Below are positions 1-8,044 of a stretch of DNA of 22,919 bases, piece by piece. The position numbers were made by a program, and so were the translations under genes. The notes below the pieces were generated by a model. The model was not told the origin of the DNA and searched no databases. It saw only the letters and a list, made by a program, of their open reading frames with translations. Source of the DNA: Streptosporangiaceae bacterium (GTDB taxonomy: Bacteria > Actinomycetota > Actinomycetes > Streptosporangiales > Streptosporangiaceae); assembly GCA_025934635.1 (NCBI GenBank), contig JAICWX010000125.1:1-22919 (forward strand), written 5' to 3'. The stretch's first letter is position 1. Every line of letters begins with the position of its first letter.

Positions 1-1
1 C

Positions 2-631
2 CGCGCCGCCGCGGCCATGCACGAGCGACTCGGGGCCGCCGGCTGGGCCCGCCTGTCGAAGCGGGCCCTGGCCGGGCTCCAGCTCGTCGCCGCGGACCGG
101 GCGGCGAACGAAATGCGGCTGGTGAACGGCGTCCGGCTGCTCTGCTTCGCGGGCCGGCCGGTCCAGCTGCCCGACACCAAGGGCCTCGGTGACATCGCGG
201 CCCTGATCGGAGCGCGCGGAGCCGACGTTCACGTTCTCACCCTGGTCGGGCATCAGCTCGCCCGGATGGGCGCCGACCCGGTCCTGGACGAACAGGCGAA
301 GGCGGCGTACCAGGCGCGGCTGGCGGCCCTGGCCGGGGACATCGAGGACGCCGACGACGCGGGCCACCCCGGACGGGCCGAGGCGCTTCGCTCCGAGCGC
401 GACGCGCTCATCCGCGAGCTCGCCGCCGCCGCCGGCCTGGGCCGCCGGGACCGCACGCTCGGCGATGAGACCGAACGAGCCCGCAAGACCGTCAGCGCCC
501 GGGTGCGTGATGCCCTGGCCAAGGTCGGGCAGGTACATCCCGAGCTAGCCGATCACCTGCGCAGCTCGCTGCGGATGGGAACCCTGTGTTCATACGCGCC
601 CGCGGATCCCGTGACCTGGAAGCTGGGCTGA
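2..631 (+). CDS. C-terminal part of a large ATPase/regulator-type protein (5' end outside window)
   Basis: The reading frame is open from the first bases of the window, so the gene begins upstream and the ATG at 17 is probably internal. The visible ~209 residues match a C-terminal module that I recognise from large actinobacterial AAA/NACHT-like ATP-binding regulators. It starts with a beta-rich stretch (VNGVRLLCFAGRPVQLPDTK), followed by a GLGDIAALI helix, then a helical part with alternating charged residues (DEQAKAAYQARLAALAGDIEDA). The ending is the typical GRRDR...ERARKTVSARVRDAL...HPELADHLRSSLRMGTLCSYAP. In such proteins this part follows a P-loop ATPase and TPR repeats and is probably a winged-helix-like or signalling output module; none of that catalytic part is visible here. 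Its last 42 bases overlap the 3' end of the convergent TetR gene. Family assignment is moderately sure; the signal sensed is unknown. Confidence 0.6.
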   Translation, partial: RAAAAMHERLGAAGWARLSKRALAGLQLVAADRAANEMRLVNGVRLLCFAGRPVQLPDTKGLGDIAALIGARGADVHVLTLVGHQLARMGADPVLDEQAKAAYQARLAALAGDIEDADDAGHPGRAEALRSERDALIRELAAAAGLGRRDRTLGDETERARKTVSARVRDALAKVGQVHPELADHLRSSLRMGTLCSYAPADPVTWKLG

Positions 632-1360
632 CCAGTCCGGCGCATGTTCTGGTAAATCCGGATACACCCCTGTGCCCTGATCGACATCCTCACCCCGCCG
701 CCCGGACCTAGCGCTGGTTTCCGCGCTGGTGACCATGCCGAGGGCCAGGTCAGCGTAGAACTCGCCGAGCTGCTCGGGGGAGTCGGGCCCGTCCGTCCGG
801 TACCACCGGACGAGATCGACGCCCAGCGAGAGAATGGCGCGGACGACGCGGTGCACGTCGACGGCGGCGAATGTCCCCTCGGCGATCCCGCCGGTGACGG
901 CCTGGCGGAAGATGTCCGTGGACTGCCTGCGCAGGTGCAGTATCTCCGCATAGTGCCCGGGTGTCAGCGCGGCCAGTTCGTACTGGCTGACCCGCCCGGC
1001 GACGTGATGGTGCGCGTGCCAGGCCACGAACCGGGTGACCAGCGATCTCAGGTAGGAGGCCGCGCCGGCGCCGGCGTCCGCTTCCTGCAAGGTTTCCAGC
1101 GACCTCACATGCCCGGTCCTGATGATCTCGAACAGCAGGTGCTCCTTCGACCGGAAGTGCACGTACAGCGCACCGGGCGACAAGCCGATGGCGGCGGTGA
1201 TGTCCCTGGTCGTGGTCGCGTGGAAACCGCTCGACGCGAAACAGCGCACGCCCGACGTCAGCAGGCTCCGGGCCACCTCTGCCCGCTGGCCGTCCCAGAG
1301 CTGCGCCGACCTGTCCGGCAGGCCGGGTGACAGCACGCGCTGGTTACCGGACCGGGGCAC
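590..1360 (-). CDS. TetR/AcrR family transcriptional repressor
   Basis: This 256-residue protein has an N-terminal TetR DNA-binding domain at about residues 28-75. It contains the helix-turn-helix signature TTTRDITAAIGLSPGALYVHF followed by the usual RSKEHLLFEII. The all-alpha ligand-binding half follows, with the motif RAILSLGVDLVRWY, a common C-terminal helix in acyl-CoA or lipid-type TetR regulators. The GTG start is preceded by AGGTG about 8 bases upstream. The C-terminal ~45 residues are basic and proline-rich beyond the TetR fold. The gene is divergent from the luciferase-like oxidoreductase, with 192 bp between the two starts and a perfect inverted repeat at 1470-1491, so it most likely represses itself and the oxidoreductase/lactonase pair. 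The ligand is unknown. Its 3' end overlaps the upstream convergent gene by 42 bp. Confidence 0.9.
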   Translation of the reverse strand: MPRSGNQRVLSPGLPDRSAQLWDGQRAEVARSLLTSGVRCFASSGFHATTTRDITAAIGLSPGALYVHFRSKEHLLFEIIRTGHVRSLETLQEADAGAGAASYLRSLVTRFVAWHAHHHVAGRVSQYELAALTPGHYAEILHLRRQSTDIFRQAVTGGIAEGTFAAVDVHRVVRAILSLGVDLVRWYRTDGPDSPEQLGEFYADLALGMVTSAETSARSGRRGEDVDQGTGVYPDLPEHAPDWSAQLPGHGIRGRV

Positions 1361-1469
1361 CGGAACACCTGCCGACCATCGCCGTCCTGCCTTTCGCTGT
1401 CCCGCGCGGTACCCGGCGAACGGTCAGGCACCTTGCCGTCGCCATGCCACCAAGCGTACGGTTCTGAGA

Positions 1470-1491
1470 TAACTAACTATGCGCTTAGTTA
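1470..1491. promoter_or_regulatory. Candidate TetR operator (7-8-7 inverted repeat)
   Basis: The sequence has perfect arms TAACTAA (1470-1476) and TTAGTTA (1485-1491) separated by 8 bases. It stands out as an AT-rich patch in a GC-rich intergenic region between the divergent tetR gene and the oxidoreductase gene. The size (22 bp) and TTAG/CTAA half sites fit known TetR-family operators. It lies 61 bp before the oxidoreductase start and 109 bp before the tetR start. Binding is inferred, not shown. Confidence 0.6.
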
Positions 1492-1552
1492 CCTCGCACG
1501 GCTAACTGCCGGCCTCCGAACGACCGGCATCACCGTCGAAAGGAGGGCACCG

Positions 1553-2542
1553 ATGGAGGTGTCATGCGCGTTCCCGACCGCCCTGGATTCTCCTGACAAC
1601 ATCGCGCTGGCCGAGCAGCTCGGCTATCACCGGGCCTGGATTTACGACACGCCCCAGCAGAGCCCCGACGTGTGGATGACGCTGGCGCTCGCCGCGCAGC
1701 GCACCGAGCGCATCGGCCTGGGCCCCGGGGTGCTCGTGCCCAGCCTGCGCCACCCCATGGTCAACGCCGCCGCCACCGCGACGCTGTGCGCGCTGGCGCC
1801 GGGCCGGGTCGCGGTCTCCTTCGGCACCGGCTTCACGGGCCGCCGGGCGATGGGCTACCCCGCCATCTCCTGGGCGTTCATGGATTCCTATATCCGCGCC
1901 TACCGGGCCCTGCTCCGCGGTGAGGTGGTGGAGTGGGAGGGCGCCCGCATGCAGATGCTGCATCCGGACGGCCACGCGCCCGCCCGCCCGGTCGAGGTGC
2001 CGGTCCTGATCGCCGCCCTCGGCCCCAAGGGCAACAAGGTCGCTCGAGAGCTCGGCGACGGCCTGTTCGCCACCTTGACGATGCCGGAGTTCATGACCGA
2101 CTACTCGTGGACCGCCTTCCTCGCCTGGGGCACGGTCCTGGACGAGGGAGAGCCGGCCGGCTCCGAGCACGCCCGCGCGGCCGCCGGCCCCGGCTGGGCC
2201 CTGTCGCTGCACGGCGCCTACGAATTCGGTGGCCCCGCCGCCGTGCGCACCCTCCCGCACGGGGACGAGTGGCTGAGGGTCATCGAGCAGGCCCCCGAGG
2301 ATGAACGCCACCTCGCCGTGCACGCCGGGCACTGCGTCGAGCTCAATGCCGCCGACGAGGCCAGCTGGCGGGCCGGCGGCAGCAGCACGCTCCGGGACGT
2401 CACGCTGAGCGGGACCCGGGACCAGATCCGGCAGACCCTCGAGGACTACAGTGCCCGTGGTATCACCGAGATCGTCTTCCAGCCGTGCGGACCCGATATC
2501 CGGGCCGAGCTGGAGCGCTTCCTCGATGCGGCCCGCGGGTAG
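1553..2542 (+). CDS. Luciferase-like (LLM class) flavin/F420-dependent oxidoreductase
   Basis: This 329-residue protein has the TIM-barrel layout of the bacterial luciferase superfamily. It shows the early AEQLGYHRAWIYDTP strand-helix and LALAAQRTERIGLGPGVLVPSLRHPMVNAAATATL, the classic 'GtgV..p..RhP...A..aatL' motif. It also has GRVAVSFGTGFTGRRAMG and later PVLIAALGPKGNKVARELGDGLF, another family hallmark. Such enzymes use F420 or FMN to oxidise or reduce small carbonyl or alcohol substrates; which cofactor is used here cannot be told. A start further upstream at 1433 is possible, but the ATG at 1553 has a strong AAAGGAGGG ribosome-binding site and matches the usual family N-terminus. The gene is followed after 26 bp by the SMP-30 gene, suggesting a two-gene operon under the divergent TetR regulator. 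Confidence 0.9.
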   Translation: MEVSCAFPTALDSPDNIALAEQLGYHRAWIYDTPQQSPDVWMTLALAAQRTERIGLGPGVLVPSLRHPMVNAAATATLCALAPGRVAVSFGTGFTGRRAMGYPAISWAFMDSYIRAYRALLRGEVVEWEGARMQMLHPDGHAPARPVEVPVLIAALGPKGNKVARELGDGLFATLTMPEFMTDYSWTAFLAWGTVLDEGEPAGSEHARAAAGPGWALSLHGAYEFGGPAAVRTLPHGDEWLRVIEQAPEDERHLAVHAGHCVELNAADEASWRAGGSSTLRDVTLSGTRDQIRQTLEDYSARGITEIVFQPCGPDIRAELERFLDAARG

Positions 2543-2568
2543 GCCGCCTTCACCGTCTAGGAGGATGC

Positions 2569-3462
2569 ATGAGCCGCGAGATCAGCACCATCATCACCGG
2601 CATGTCCTATCTGGAAGGGCCTCGCTGGCATGACCAGCGGATCTGGTTCTCCGACTTCTACACCTGCCGCGTGTACTCCGCGGCCGAGGACGGCAGCGAT
2701 CTCCGGACCGAGGCCGAGGTCGCCCAGCAGCCCTCGGGCCTGGGCTGGCTCCCGGACGGCCGCCTGCTGATCGTCTCCATGCGCGACGGCCGCCTGCTGC
2801 GCCGCGAGACCGACGGCACCCTGGCCTGCCACGCGGACTTGTCGGGCTACCTCGGCGGCCATCTCAATGACATGGTGGTCGACGCCCAGGGCCGGGTCTT
2901 CGTCGGCGAGTTCGGGTTCGACCTCATGAGCGGGGCCGACCTCACGCCGGCCGGCCTGCTGCGGGTCGATCCCGACGGAACCGTCACCAAGGTCGCCGAG
3001 GACCTGTGGTTCCCCAACGGCAGCGTGATCACCGAGGACGGCACGCTGCTGGTAGACGAGACCTTCGGTAACCGCGTCACCGCCTTCGACATCGCCGCCG
3101 ACGGCACCCTGGCCAACCGCCGCACCTGGGCGAAGTTCGGGGAACTGCCGGGCGACCGCGAACTCGGGAAAATGCTCGGCCAGGTCGTCGTCGCCCCCGA
3201 CGGCTGCTGCCTGGACGCGGACGGGGCGATGTGGATCGCGGACGGCCTCAACGGCCGGGTCATCCGGGTGCGCCAGGGCGGCGAGATCGCCGAGGAGATC
3301 CAGCCCGGCACCGGCGTCTTCGCCTGCATGCTCGGGGGAGCCGACGGCCGCACCTTGTTCATCTGCACCGCCCCCGACTTCCAGGAGGAAGCGCGCAAGA
3401 ACGCCCGCGAGGCTCACCTGGTGACCGTCCGCGTCGACACCCCGCGGGCCGGCCTGCCCTGA
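2569..3462 (+). CDS. SMP-30/gluconolactonase-type hydrolase
   Basis: This 297-residue six-bladed beta-propeller belongs to the SMP-30/gluconolactonase/LRE family. The expected metal-site residues are visible: Glu16 in LEGPRW, Asn150 in LWFPNGSVIT, and Asp211 in PDGCCLDADGAMWIADG. The substrate-site motif HLNDMVVDAQGRVFVGEF (family RxND...D..G) is also present, although Arg is replaced by His. Members hydrolyse sugar or other lactones using a divalent metal. The ATG at 2569 is chosen over upstream in-frame starts because AGGAGG lies immediately upstream (2559-2564) and the family N-terminus begins here. It is probably cotranscribed with the preceding oxidoreductase. The pairing suggests oxidation of an alcohol or aldehyde to a lactone followed by ring opening; this is inference. 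A hairpin overlaps the stop codon. Confidence 0.88.
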   Translation: MSREISTIITGMSYLEGPRWHDQRIWFSDFYTCRVYSAAEDGSDLRTEAEVAQQPSGLGWLPDGRLLIVSMRDGRLLRRETDGTLACHADLSGYLGGHLNDMVVDAQGRVFVGEFGFDLMSGADLTPAGLLRVDPDGTVTKVAEDLWFPNGSVITEDGTLLVDETFGNRVTAFDIAADGTLANRRTWAKFGELPGDRELGKMLGQVVVAPDGCCLDADGAMWIADGLNGRVIRVRQGGEIAEEIQPGTGVFACMLGGADGRTLFICTAPDFQEEARKNAREAHLVTVRVDTPRAGLP

Positions 3463-3497
3463 CCTGACCGGCTTACCGCGCCACCCGGTAGGTCAGG
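3458..3497 (+). terminator. Hairpin overlapping the SMP-30 stop codon
   Basis: An imperfect inverted repeat has a left arm at 3458-3471 and a right arm at 3485-3497. It forms 13 base pairs with one bulged base and a 13-base loop. The stem includes the TGA stop of the lactonase gene. No T-run follows, which is common for actinobacterial terminators. The right half also encodes part of the small reverse-strand ORF at 3473-3523. Confidence 0.5.
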
Positions 3498-3523
3498 TGC
3501 ATGTCGCAGATCACGAGGGTCAT
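3473..3523 (-). CDS. Possible 16-residue peptide ORF
   Basis: On the reverse strand an ATG at 3523 follows a good ribosome-binding site (AAGGA, 7 bases before the start). It opens a 16-codon ORF, MTLVICDMHLTYRVAR, ending in TAA. The peptide has one Cys and two Met and is not a shadow of a coding frame, since it lies in the gap after the lactonase gene. It runs towards the convergent lactonase gene, so it is not an obvious leader peptide for a downstream gene. It could be a real small peptide, the start of a broken gene, or chance. I do not recognise it. Confidence 0.3.
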   Translation of the reverse strand: MTLVICDMHLTYRVAR

Positions 3524-3726
3524 GAGTGCTTCCTTTCCGTGCGGCCCCGGGTCGGCCTGGACAGCTCTGTCACTGACACAGGCGTCGCTGGCTGCTCTTC
3601 TTCATCGGCCGGCCGCATCGCGCCCGGCCGCTTGCCGAATGAAATCCGGCCCGGCGGGTAACCCGGGTTGATGCCAGCGCGTTCCGCGCCGGACCGTGGA
3701 TGTGATCACCGAAGGAGATGGCCGAT
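3524..3726. other. Intergenic region with a short palindrome
   Basis: No gene is supported here. A palindrome TGTCA-C-TGACA lies at 3568-3578, upstream of the small reverse-strand ORF, and could be a repressor site. A GAAGGAG ribosome-binding site at 3711-3717 serves the next gene. Confidence 0.3.
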
Positions 3727-3975
3727 ATGACCGGCAGCGATCCGGGGCACGAGCCGGATACGTCCCTGTCCGCCGAGGATCCCGGGTATCTCACGGAAAC
3801 AGGCCAGGCGGCCGGCGAGGACGGCTCGGTCGTCCCGATCATCGGCGGGCTGCCCGCCGCCGAGGGCTCGGCCTGGGACATCGGCGCCCCGCTGGACGAG
3901 CGCGGCGCGGGACTGGCCGAGGAACTGGGCACCGCACCGGACCAGGACGGCCGCGAGGACATAGCCGGCCGCTGA
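3727..3975 (+). CDS. Small acidic protein of unknown function
   Basis: This 82-residue, strongly acidic, probably disordered protein starts MTGSDPGHEPDTS and is rich in Asp, Glu, Gly and Pro. It lacks cysteines, a signal peptide and membrane segments. An ATG nine bases earlier (3718) directly abuts the GAAGGAG motif. The ATG at 3727 gives a normal 9-10 base spacing and is preferred. A short VVPIIGGLPAAEGSAWDIGAPLDE segment is the only part that looks structured. I do not recognise a family. It stands alone, 264 bp after the lactonase gene and about 315 bp before the large oxidoreductase. Confidence 0.5.
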   Translation: MTGSDPGHEPDTSLSAEDPGYLTETGQAAGEDGSVVPIIGGLPAAEGSAWDIGAPLDERGAGLAEELGTAPDQDGREDIAGR

Positions 3976-4290
3976 GTCGCGGCCGGCGGAAGACGGGGCC
4001 CGGACATGACAGCGCCCCCGGGAGCGTGTGCTCGCGAGGGCGTGCCGTGGCCGATGCGCAGGTCGCCTCACGGCGAAAGGCGCAACATGGCTCCAGCCGA
4101 ACGGTATTCCATGAAGGCAATGGTTAGGCCCGGGGGACACTAACGCACCGACCAGAGGGCTCAACGCGAGCCCAGCCAGCGCTATTCCAGCCGCGGCCCA
4201 GAAGCGCAGCGGTAACGCCGCCAGCAGCTCCGGGAGGGCCCGATATATCGTCGTTATGCAGCTCGCGACGGTTTTGACCCCGGAGGACAC
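3976..4290. promoter_or_regulatory. Intergenic region upstream of the indolepyruvate oxidoreductase with CGATATATCG palindrome
   Basis: This 315 bp gap has no convincing forward gene. A perfect 10-bp palindrome, CGATATATCG (4241-4250), lies about 40 bp before the ATG of the large oxidoreductase. It is one of the few AT-rich spots and may overlap its promoter or be an operator. A GGAGG ribosome-binding site precedes the start at 4291. A hydrophobic reverse-strand frame crosses the region but lacks a credible start. Confidence 0.35.
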
Positions 4291-7200
4291 ATGACGGAAA
4301 CGGCGGCCCGCCCGGCACTGAGCGACCGGTACACCGCCACCTCGGGCCGGGTGCAGCTGACCGGGGTCCAGGCGCTGGCCCGGCTGCCCATCGACCAGCA
4401 CCGCCGCGACCTGGCGGCGGGACGATGCGTCGGCACGTTCATCTCCGGGTACGAGGGGTCCCCGCTGGCCGGCTACGACACCGAGCTCGGGCGGCTGAAG
4501 CAGGTGCTCGACGCGAACGACGTCACCTTCGTCCCCGGCCTGAACGAGGAGGCGGCCGCCACCTCGGTCCAGGGCAGCCAGCTCGCCTGCACCCTCCCCG
4601 GCGCCACCCGCGACGGGGTGCTCGGCATCTGGTACGGCAAGGCGCCCGGCCTGGACCGGGCCACCGACGCGCTGCGGCACGGGAACCTGATGGGCGCGCA
4701 CCCCCGGGGCGGGGCCCTGGTCCTGGTCGGCGACGACCCCGCGGCCAAGTCCTCGACCCTGCCGTGCGCGTCGGACGCGGCCCTGGCCGACCTGAACATC
4801 CCGTACCTGTACCCGGCCGACAGCCAGGACGTGCTCGACCTCGGCCGGCACGCGATCGAGCTGTCCCGGGCCTCCGGGCTGTGGGTCGGGCTGAAGATCG
4901 TCACCGCGATGGCGGACGGATCCTCGACGGTCGACCTGGCCGCCGACTGGCCCGCCCCGCGGATCCCGGAAGGCGCCGGGACGCATACGCCCACCGCCCG
5001 CCTGCTGCACCCGGCCCTCGGCCAGCTCGAGCGCGACCTCGTGACCAACCGGCTCCGCCTGGCCAGGGAGTACGCCCGCCTCAACCAGCTGAACCGCGTC
5101 GTCGGCCGCGGCCCGGACGACGTCCTCGGCGTGGTCGCCGCCGGGCACACCTACCTCGACGTGCTGGCCGCGCTGCACCGCCTCGGCATCGGCGAGGACG
5201 GACTGACAAGCAGCCGGGTCCGCCTGCTGCGGGTCGCCATGCCGTGGCCGCTCGAGGAGGTCACCGTCCGCGAGTTCGCCGACGGGCTGGAGGAGATCGT
5301 GGTCGTCGAGGAGAAGCGCTCCTTCCTCGAGGCCGCCATCCGCGACGTCCTCTACGGCGGCCCGGCCCAGCCGGCCGTCACCGGCAAGGCCGACGCCGGC
5401 GGCTCCGAGCTCATCCCGGCCTACGGCGAGCTGGACGCCGACGCGGTCATCGGCCCGCTGCGGCGCCGGATGGCCGCCCGCGGGATCGCGACGACGGCCA
5501 GCCCTAGCCGGCCGGCCGAGCCAGTGCTCCTGCCGCTTGTCAGCCCCCCGCTAGCGAGCAGGGTGCCGTACTTCTGCTCGGGCTGCCCGCACAACAGCTC
5601 CACCAAGCCGCTGCCCGGGACCCTGGTCGGCGCCGGCATCGGCTGCCACGCCCTGGTGATGCTGATGGACGAAGAGCAGGCCGGCACGGTCACCGGCGTG
5701 TCCCAGATGGGCGGCGAGGGGATGCAGTGGATCGGCATGGCGCCGTTCCTCGACCGCGACCACTTCACCCAGAACATCGGCGACGGCACCTTCGACCACT
5801 CCGGCTCGCTCGCCATCAGGGCCGCGATCGCCGCCGGGGCCAACATGACCTACAAGCTGCTGTACAACCGGGCCGTCGCCATGACCGGCGGCCAGCGCCC
5901 GGCCAGCGGCATGACCGTCCCCCAGATCGCGGCGTTGCTGCTCGCCGAGGGGGTGGCCAAGGTCATCGTCACCACCGAGGACCTGAGCCGCTATAAGCAA
6001 ACCAAGCTACCGAACGGGGTAGCCGTCTGGGATCGCTCCCGGCTCGACGAGGCGCAGCGGGTCCTCGCCGCGACGCGCGGCGTCACCGTGCTCGTCCACG
6101 ACCAGGAGTGCGCGACTGAGAAGCGCCGCAAGCGCAAGCGCGGCAAGCTGGCCCAGCCCGCTGCCCGGGTGTATATCAACGAGCGGATCTGCGAAGGCTG
6201 CGGGGACTGCGGGCGCACCTCCAACTGCCTGTCGGTGCAGCCGGTGCCGACCGAGTTCGGCCGCAAGACCCGCATTCACCAGTCCTCTTGCAACGTCGAC
6301 TACAGCTGCCTGGACGGGGACTGCCCGGCCTTCATGACCGTGGTCCCCGGAGCATCCGGCGACGGCCGCGCGCAGGCGGCCGGGGCGATCACCGCGGACG
6401 AGCTCCCGGCGCCGCCCCCGGTGGTGGCAGCCGGCTCGTTCGGTATCCGGCTTTGCGGCGTCGGCGGGACCGGCGTGGTCACCGTGTCGCAGGTCCTCGC
6501 CACCGCCGGCCTGATCGCGGGCTGGCATGCCCGGTCGCTCGACCAGACCGGGCTGGCGCAGAAGGGCGGCGCGGTCGTGTCCGACGTCCGGTTCAGCCGC
6601 TCCGGGCAGGCGCCGACCAACAAGCTCGGCGCCGGGGAGTGCGACCTCTACCTGGGGTGTGACCTCCTGGTGGCCGCCGACCCGAAGAACCTGGCGGTGA
6701 CCGACCCGGACCGGACCGTCGCGGTGGTCTCGGTCGCCGAGGTGCCGACCGGGCCGATGGTGTCCGACCCGGCCCGGTCCTTCCCCGACCGGGCCGCCGT
6801 CAGCGCGCCGATCACGGCCCGGGTCCGCGACGGCGCCGTCCTGGCCGACGTGCGCCAGCTCGTCACCGGGCTGTTCGGGGACGACCAGTTCGCCAACGTC
6901 TTCCTGGTCGGTGCGGGCTTCCAGGCCGGGGCGCTGCCGCTGCCGCCGGACGCCATCGAGGAGGCGCTGCGGGTGAACGGCGTGGCGGTGGAGAAGAACA
7001 TCCAGGCGTTCCGGCGCGGCCGCCAGTACATCGCCGACCCCGCCGCGGTCCTGAGCGCGGCCGGCCTGGACCGGCCGGCCGCTCCTGAGGACGGGGAGTC
7101 CCCGCTCGGCCAGCTGATCAGGACCCGGTCCGAGGACCTGACCGCGTACCAGGATCACGCCTACGCTCGCCGCTACCTCGACGTGGTCGAGCGGGTCCGC

Positions 7201-7740
7201 GCCGCGGAACAGGACAAGACGCCGGGCTCAGACGCCCTGACCGAGGCCGTCGCCCGGTACCTGTACAAGCTGATGGCCTACAAGGACGAGTACGAGGTGG
7301 CCCGGCTCGCCCTGGAGCCGGCCGCCGGCGCCGGGCTGGAGGCCGAGTTCGGGCCGGGCGCCCGCGCCTCCTGGCGGCTGCACCCGCCGGTCCTGCGCGC
7401 CCTCGGGATGAAACGCAAGATCGCGCTCGGCCCGTGGTTCGTCCCGGCGTTCCGGGTCCTGCGCGCGATGCGCGGGGTGCGGGGCACGTGGCTGGACCCG
7501 TTCGGCCGTACCCAGGTCCGCGTCGTCGAGCGCGAGCTGATCGAGGAGTACGCCGGCCTGGTCGACCAGCTGATCGCCCGGCTGAGCCCGGCCAATGCCG
7601 CGCTGGCCGTGCAGCTGGCCTCGCTGCCGGATGTCGTGCGCGGCTACGAAGACGTGAAGCTCCGCAACGTCGAGTCCTACCACCAGTTCCTGGCCGACCT
7701 CCGCGCCCAGCTCGACGCGCCGGCCGCCAGCCCGAGCTGA
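4291..7740 (+). CDS. Fused indolepyruvate ferredoxin oxidoreductase
   Basis: This 1149-residue enzyme carries in one chain the parts of the archaeal IorA/IorB pair. Residues ~1-370 are the pyrimidine-binding TPP domain (GTFISGYEGSPLAGYDTELGR, then PGLNEEAAATSVQGSQ). Residues ~430-580 are the TPP-pyrophosphate domain (FCSGCPHNSS, QMGGEGMQWIGMAPF, GDGTFDHSG at 497-505). A cysteine cluster at 634-646 (CEGCGDCGRTSNC) with further cysteines around 665-675 binds Fe-S. A gamma-type domain begins near 718 (GIRLCGVGGTGVVTVSQ), and the C-terminal ~200 residues are the helical extension found in these giant bacterial forms. The family oxidatively decarboxylates aryl-pyruvates (indolepyruvate, phenylpyruvate) to aryl-acetyl-CoA with ferredoxin as acceptor, in aromatic amino acid catabolism. 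The length is normal and all motifs are intact. A GGAGG site supports the ATG. Confidence 0.93.
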   Translation: MTETAARPALSDRYTATSGRVQLTGVQALARLPIDQHRRDLAAGRCVGTFISGYEGSPLAGYDTELGRLKQVLDANDVTFVPGLNEEAAATSVQGSQLACTLPGATRDGVLGIWYGKAPGLDRATDALRHGNLMGAHPRGGALVLVGDDPAAKSSTLPCASDAALADLNIPYLYPADSQDVLDLGRHAIELSRASGLWVGLKIVTAMADGSSTVDLAADWPAPRIPEGAGTHTPTARLLHPALGQLERDLVTNRLRLAREYARLNQLNRVVGRGPDDVLGVVAAGHTYLDVLAALHRLGIGEDGLTSSRVRLLRVAMPWPLEEVTVREFADGLEEIVVVEEKRSFLEAAIRDVLYGGPAQPAVTGKADAGGSELIPAYGELDADAVIGPLRRRMAARGIATTASPSRPAEPVLLPLVSPPLASRVPYFCSGCPHNSSTKPLPGTLVGAGIGCHALVMLMDEEQAGTVTGVSQMGGEGMQWIGMAPFLDRDHFTQNIGDGTFDHSGSLAIRAAIAAGANMTYKLLYNRAVAMTGGQRPASGMTVPQIAALLLAEGVAKVIVTTEDLSRYKQTKLPNGVAVWDRSRLDEAQRVLAATRGVTVLVHDQECATEKRRKRKRGKLAQPAARVYINERICEGCGDCGRTSNCLSVQPVPTEFGRKTRIHQSSCNVDYSCLDGDCPAFMTVVPGASGDGRAQAAGAITADELPAPPPVVAAGSFGIRLCGVGGTGVVTVSQVLATAGLIAGWHARSLDQTGLAQKGGAVVSDVRFSRSGQAPTNKLGAGECDLYLGCDLLVAADPKNLAVTDPDRTVAVVSVAEVPTGPMVSDPARSFPDRAAVSAPITARVRDGAVLADVRQLVTGLFGDDQFANVFLVGAGFQAGALPLPPDAIEEALRVNGVAVEKNIQAFRRGRQYIADPAAVLSAAGLDRPAAPEDGESPLGQLIRTRSEDLTAYQDHAYARRYLDVVERVRAAEQDKTPGSDALTEAVARYLYKLMAYKDEYEVARLALEPAAGAGLEAEFGPGARASWRLHPPVLRALGMKRKIALGPWFVPAFRVLRAMRGVRGTWLDPFGRTQVRVVERELIEEYAGLVDQLIARLSPANAALAVQLASLPDVVRGYEDVKLRNVESYHQFLADLRAQLDAPAASPS

Positions 7741-7762
7741 CTACTACGGAGGGCTGATCGTC

Positions 7763-7966
7763 ATGTCGATCACCGCGAGGCGGACTCCGGCAGCGGCCGG
7801 CGAGGCTGGTGGTCGAAGACCACGGCTAACCGGCATCGGTAAGCCCGGGCCGTTCAAGTACCACCTGCTCGGGACATGGTCACGGCGCTTTGACGACGAG
7901 CATCGTCTCGGCTATGTCGTAACGGAGGCAGAGATCATCATCCTCGCGGCCCGCTATCACTACTGA
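7763..7966 (+). pseudogene. Decayed YefM-YoeB toxin-antitoxin remnant (YoeB C-terminal half)
   Basis: The last ~46 residues (LTGIGKPGPFKYHLLGTWSR, then RFDDEHRLGYVV and AARYHY) clearly match the C-terminal half of YoeB/Txe ribosome-dependent mRNA interferases. The N-terminal half of the toxin is missing. The general base of E. coli YoeB, Glu46 in GKPEP, is glycine here (Gly29), while the equivalents of Arg65, His83 and Tyr84 remain (Arg48, His66, Tyr67). The first residues MSITA equal the usual start of YefM antitoxins and are preceded by GGAGG, so the ORF looks like a deletion joining the antitoxin start to the toxin end. No intact antitoxin gene lies upstream. I infer an inactive relic. Confidence 0.75.
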
Positions 7967-8044
7967 CCTCACCCACGCCATTTACGCTGAGTGCGGATCG
8001 TCCTGAGGTTGCCTGCGAGGGCAGCCCGACCTCTTATCGCGGAC

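Noticed and set aside
4130..4288. Hydrophobic reverse-strand peptide (LPELLAALPLRFWAAAGIAL...) in the gap before the large oxidoreductase
   Set aside because: It looks like a TM helix, but the only possible starts lack a ribosome-binding site and the frame runs on as a shadow on both sides.
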